Under the pieces are notes generated by a model. It worked only from the letters and a program-made list of their open reading frames with translations, made no database searches and was not told the origin of the DNA. Shown one piece after another: positions 7,367 to 8,145 of a stretch of 8,145 bases of DNA. This stretch comes from Clostridia bacterium (GTDB lineage: Bacteria; Bacillota; Clostridia; Christensenellales; Aristaeellaceae): assembly GCA_024404395.1 (NCBI GenBank), contig JAKSPZ010000028.1:1-8145 (forward strand). The letters run 5' to 3'. Made by a program: the position numbers and the translations under genes. Numbering within the stretch: position 1 is the first letter of the stretch; each line of letters starts with the position of its first letter.

Positions 7367-8092
7367 ATGATGAAGGTGTATGCACTCAGCGATGCGGGCT
7401 GTGTCCGTCCCGCCAATGAGGACAGCGTCTGTCTGCCCGAGGCGGGGGAGACGTTCTGCGCCGTGGCGGACGGCATGGGCGGACATCTGGCGGGCGAAGT
7501 TGCCAGCGCCATGGCGTGCGAGATATTCGCCGGCATGATGCGCCTGACCCTGCACCCCAACGCCAACGCCATGCAGGACGCCATCGAGAACGCCAACACT
7601 GCGATCTTCGAGCGCGCCAACCGCGAGTCGGACAAGCAGGGCATGGGCACCACCTTCACCGCGCTCAGTCTGGACGGCAACACCATCCACATCGCGCACG
7701 TGGGCGACAGCCGTGCTTATCGCATCCGTCGCGGTGTCATCATGCGCCTGACTCAGGATCACACCCTTGTGGCAGAGATGGTCGCTCAGGGACTGATCAC
7801 GTCCAAGGAGGCCAAGACTCATCCCAAGCGCCATTACATCACCCGTGCCGTGGGCACCAAGGACGAAGTGAACGTGGATCTGCTGAGCTTTGACCTGCGC
7901 AAGGGCGATGTGTTCTTCCTGTGCAGCGACGGCTTCTCCAACGAAGTGGACGAGCGCGCACTGCTCGCCGTGGCACAGGGCGAGGGCAGCTGGCAGGAGA
8001 AGCTCGAGACCCTCGTTAAGATGGCCAAAGATGCGGGCGGACCCGACAATATCAGTGTCATGTTCGTGACCTTTGAGGAGGACGAAGCATGA
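7367..8092 (+). CDS. prpC: PPM/PP2C-family Ser/Thr protein phosphatase (PrpC/Stp type)
   Basis: Metal-dependent phosphatase that removes phosphate from Ser/Thr residues and is expected to oppose the PrkC-type kinase encoded next. 241 residues, a single catalytic domain with no signal peptide or membrane segment, so cytoplasmic. Family motifs in order: SDAGCVRPANEDS (8-20, with Glu18/Asp19), VADGMGGHLAGE (Asp35, Gly36), the GTTFTAL stretch, HVGDSRAYRI, LTQDHTLV, ITRAVGT, LCSDGFSNEV (Asp188) and GGPDNISV (Asp227). The aspartates that bind the two metals are all present. The gene follows rlmN after 20 nt, the widest gap in the window, and its stop overlaps the kinase start by 4 nt (ATGA). In Firmicutes such pairs act on cell wall, translation and growth-control targets; which targets apply here cannot be seen. 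The symbol follows B. subtilis usage; stp is the alternative. Confidence 0.95.
   Translation: MMKVYALSDAGCVRPANEDSVCLPEAGETFCAVADGMGGHLAGEVASAMACEIFAGMMRLTLHPNANAMQDAIENANTAIFERANRESDKQGMGTTFTALSLDGNTIHIAHVGDSRAYRIRRGVIMRLTQDHTLVAEMVAQGLITSKEAKTHPKRHYITRAVGTKDEVNVDLLSFDLRKGDVFFLCSDGFSNEVDERALLAVAQGEGSWQEKLETLVKMAKDAGGPDNISVMFVTFEEDEA
8077..8081 (+). promoter_or_regulatory. Ribosome binding site of the kinase gene, inside the phosphatase gene
   Basis: GGAGG lies 7 nt before the ATG at 8089. It is formed by the GAG-GAG-GAC codons of the acidic phosphatase tail, the same arrangement as at the def1/def2 junction. Confidence 0.75.
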
Positions 8093-8145
8093 TCGGAAGA
8101 GTGTTGTCGGATCGCTATGAGATCCGTTCCACCGTCGGCAGCGGC
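8089..8145 (+). CDS. prkC: Start of a PrkC-type Ser/Thr protein kinase, 3' end outside window
   Basis: Only the first 19 codons are inside the window. They read MIGRVLSDRYEIRSTVGSG, which matches the usual start of PrkC/PknB-family kinases (M-I-G-x-x-L-x-x-R-Y-E-I), running into the glycine-rich ATP-binding loop (GSG). The ATG overlaps the phosphatase stop as ATGA and has a ribosome binding site inside that gene. Kinase identity rests on this short stretch plus the standard phosphatase-kinase gene order. Whether it has the membrane segment and extracellular PASTA repeats of true PrkC cannot be judged from here. Confidence 0.85.
   Translation, partial: MIGRVLSDRYEIRSTVGSG

Noticed and set aside
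6138..7385. 415-codon minus-strand open frame opposite rlmN
   Set aside because: Antisense shadow of a conserved radical SAM gene, with no domain or ribosome binding context of its own.
1..8145. Mobile element, CRISPR array, RNA gene or riboswitch
   Set aside because: No repeat array, transposase, integrase, tRNA-like or riboswitch-like structure was seen, and coding sequence fills essentially the whole window.

Overview
The window is the inside of one dense, co-directional housekeeping gene cluster; every gene is on the + strand. In order it holds the 3' end of coaBC (coenzyme A synthesis), priA (replication restart helicase), two tandem def genes (peptide deformylases), fmt (Met-tRNA formyltransferase), rsmB (16S rRNA m5C methyltransferase), rlmN (23S rRNA/tRNA m2A methyltransferase), a PPM-family Ser/Thr phosphatase, and the first 19 codons of a PrkC-type Ser/Thr kinase. 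This order (coaBC-priA-def-fmt-rsmB-rlmN-prpC-prkC) is well known from Firmicutes. Together with the fairly high GC content (roughly 60% by eye) and strong GGAGG ribosome binding sites, it suggests a GC-rich member of the Clostridia. I cannot name a genus.

Layout: coaBC runs off the left edge and ends at 599. priA (602-2827) follows after 2 nt. def1 (2841-3323) follows after 13 nt and def2 (3325-3813) after 1 nt. fmt (3813-4769) shares one base with def2. rsmB (4762-6285) overlaps fmt by 8 nt, and rlmN (6285-7346) shares one base with rsmB. The phosphatase (7367-8092) follows the largest gap, 20 nt. The kinase start (8089) overlaps the phosphatase stop by 4 nt and runs off the right edge. No gap exceeds 20 nt, so there is no room for a separate promoter, terminator, RNA gene or mobile element, and I see none. 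The simplest reading is a single transcript with translational coupling, entered from outside the window.

How the genes fit together: fmt and def act at opposite ends of the formyl-methionine cycle (formylating initiator Met-tRNA, then deformylating nascent proteins). rsmB and rlmN modify the ribosome. The phosphatase and kinase form the reversible Ser/Thr phosphorylation pair that commonly closes this cluster in Firmicutes.

I found no undescribed system. The points most worth a second look are the old tandem def duplication, in which each copy has a different departure around the conserved EGCLS motif, and the basic, low-complexity N-terminal extension on RsmB. The rest is ordinary core genome.
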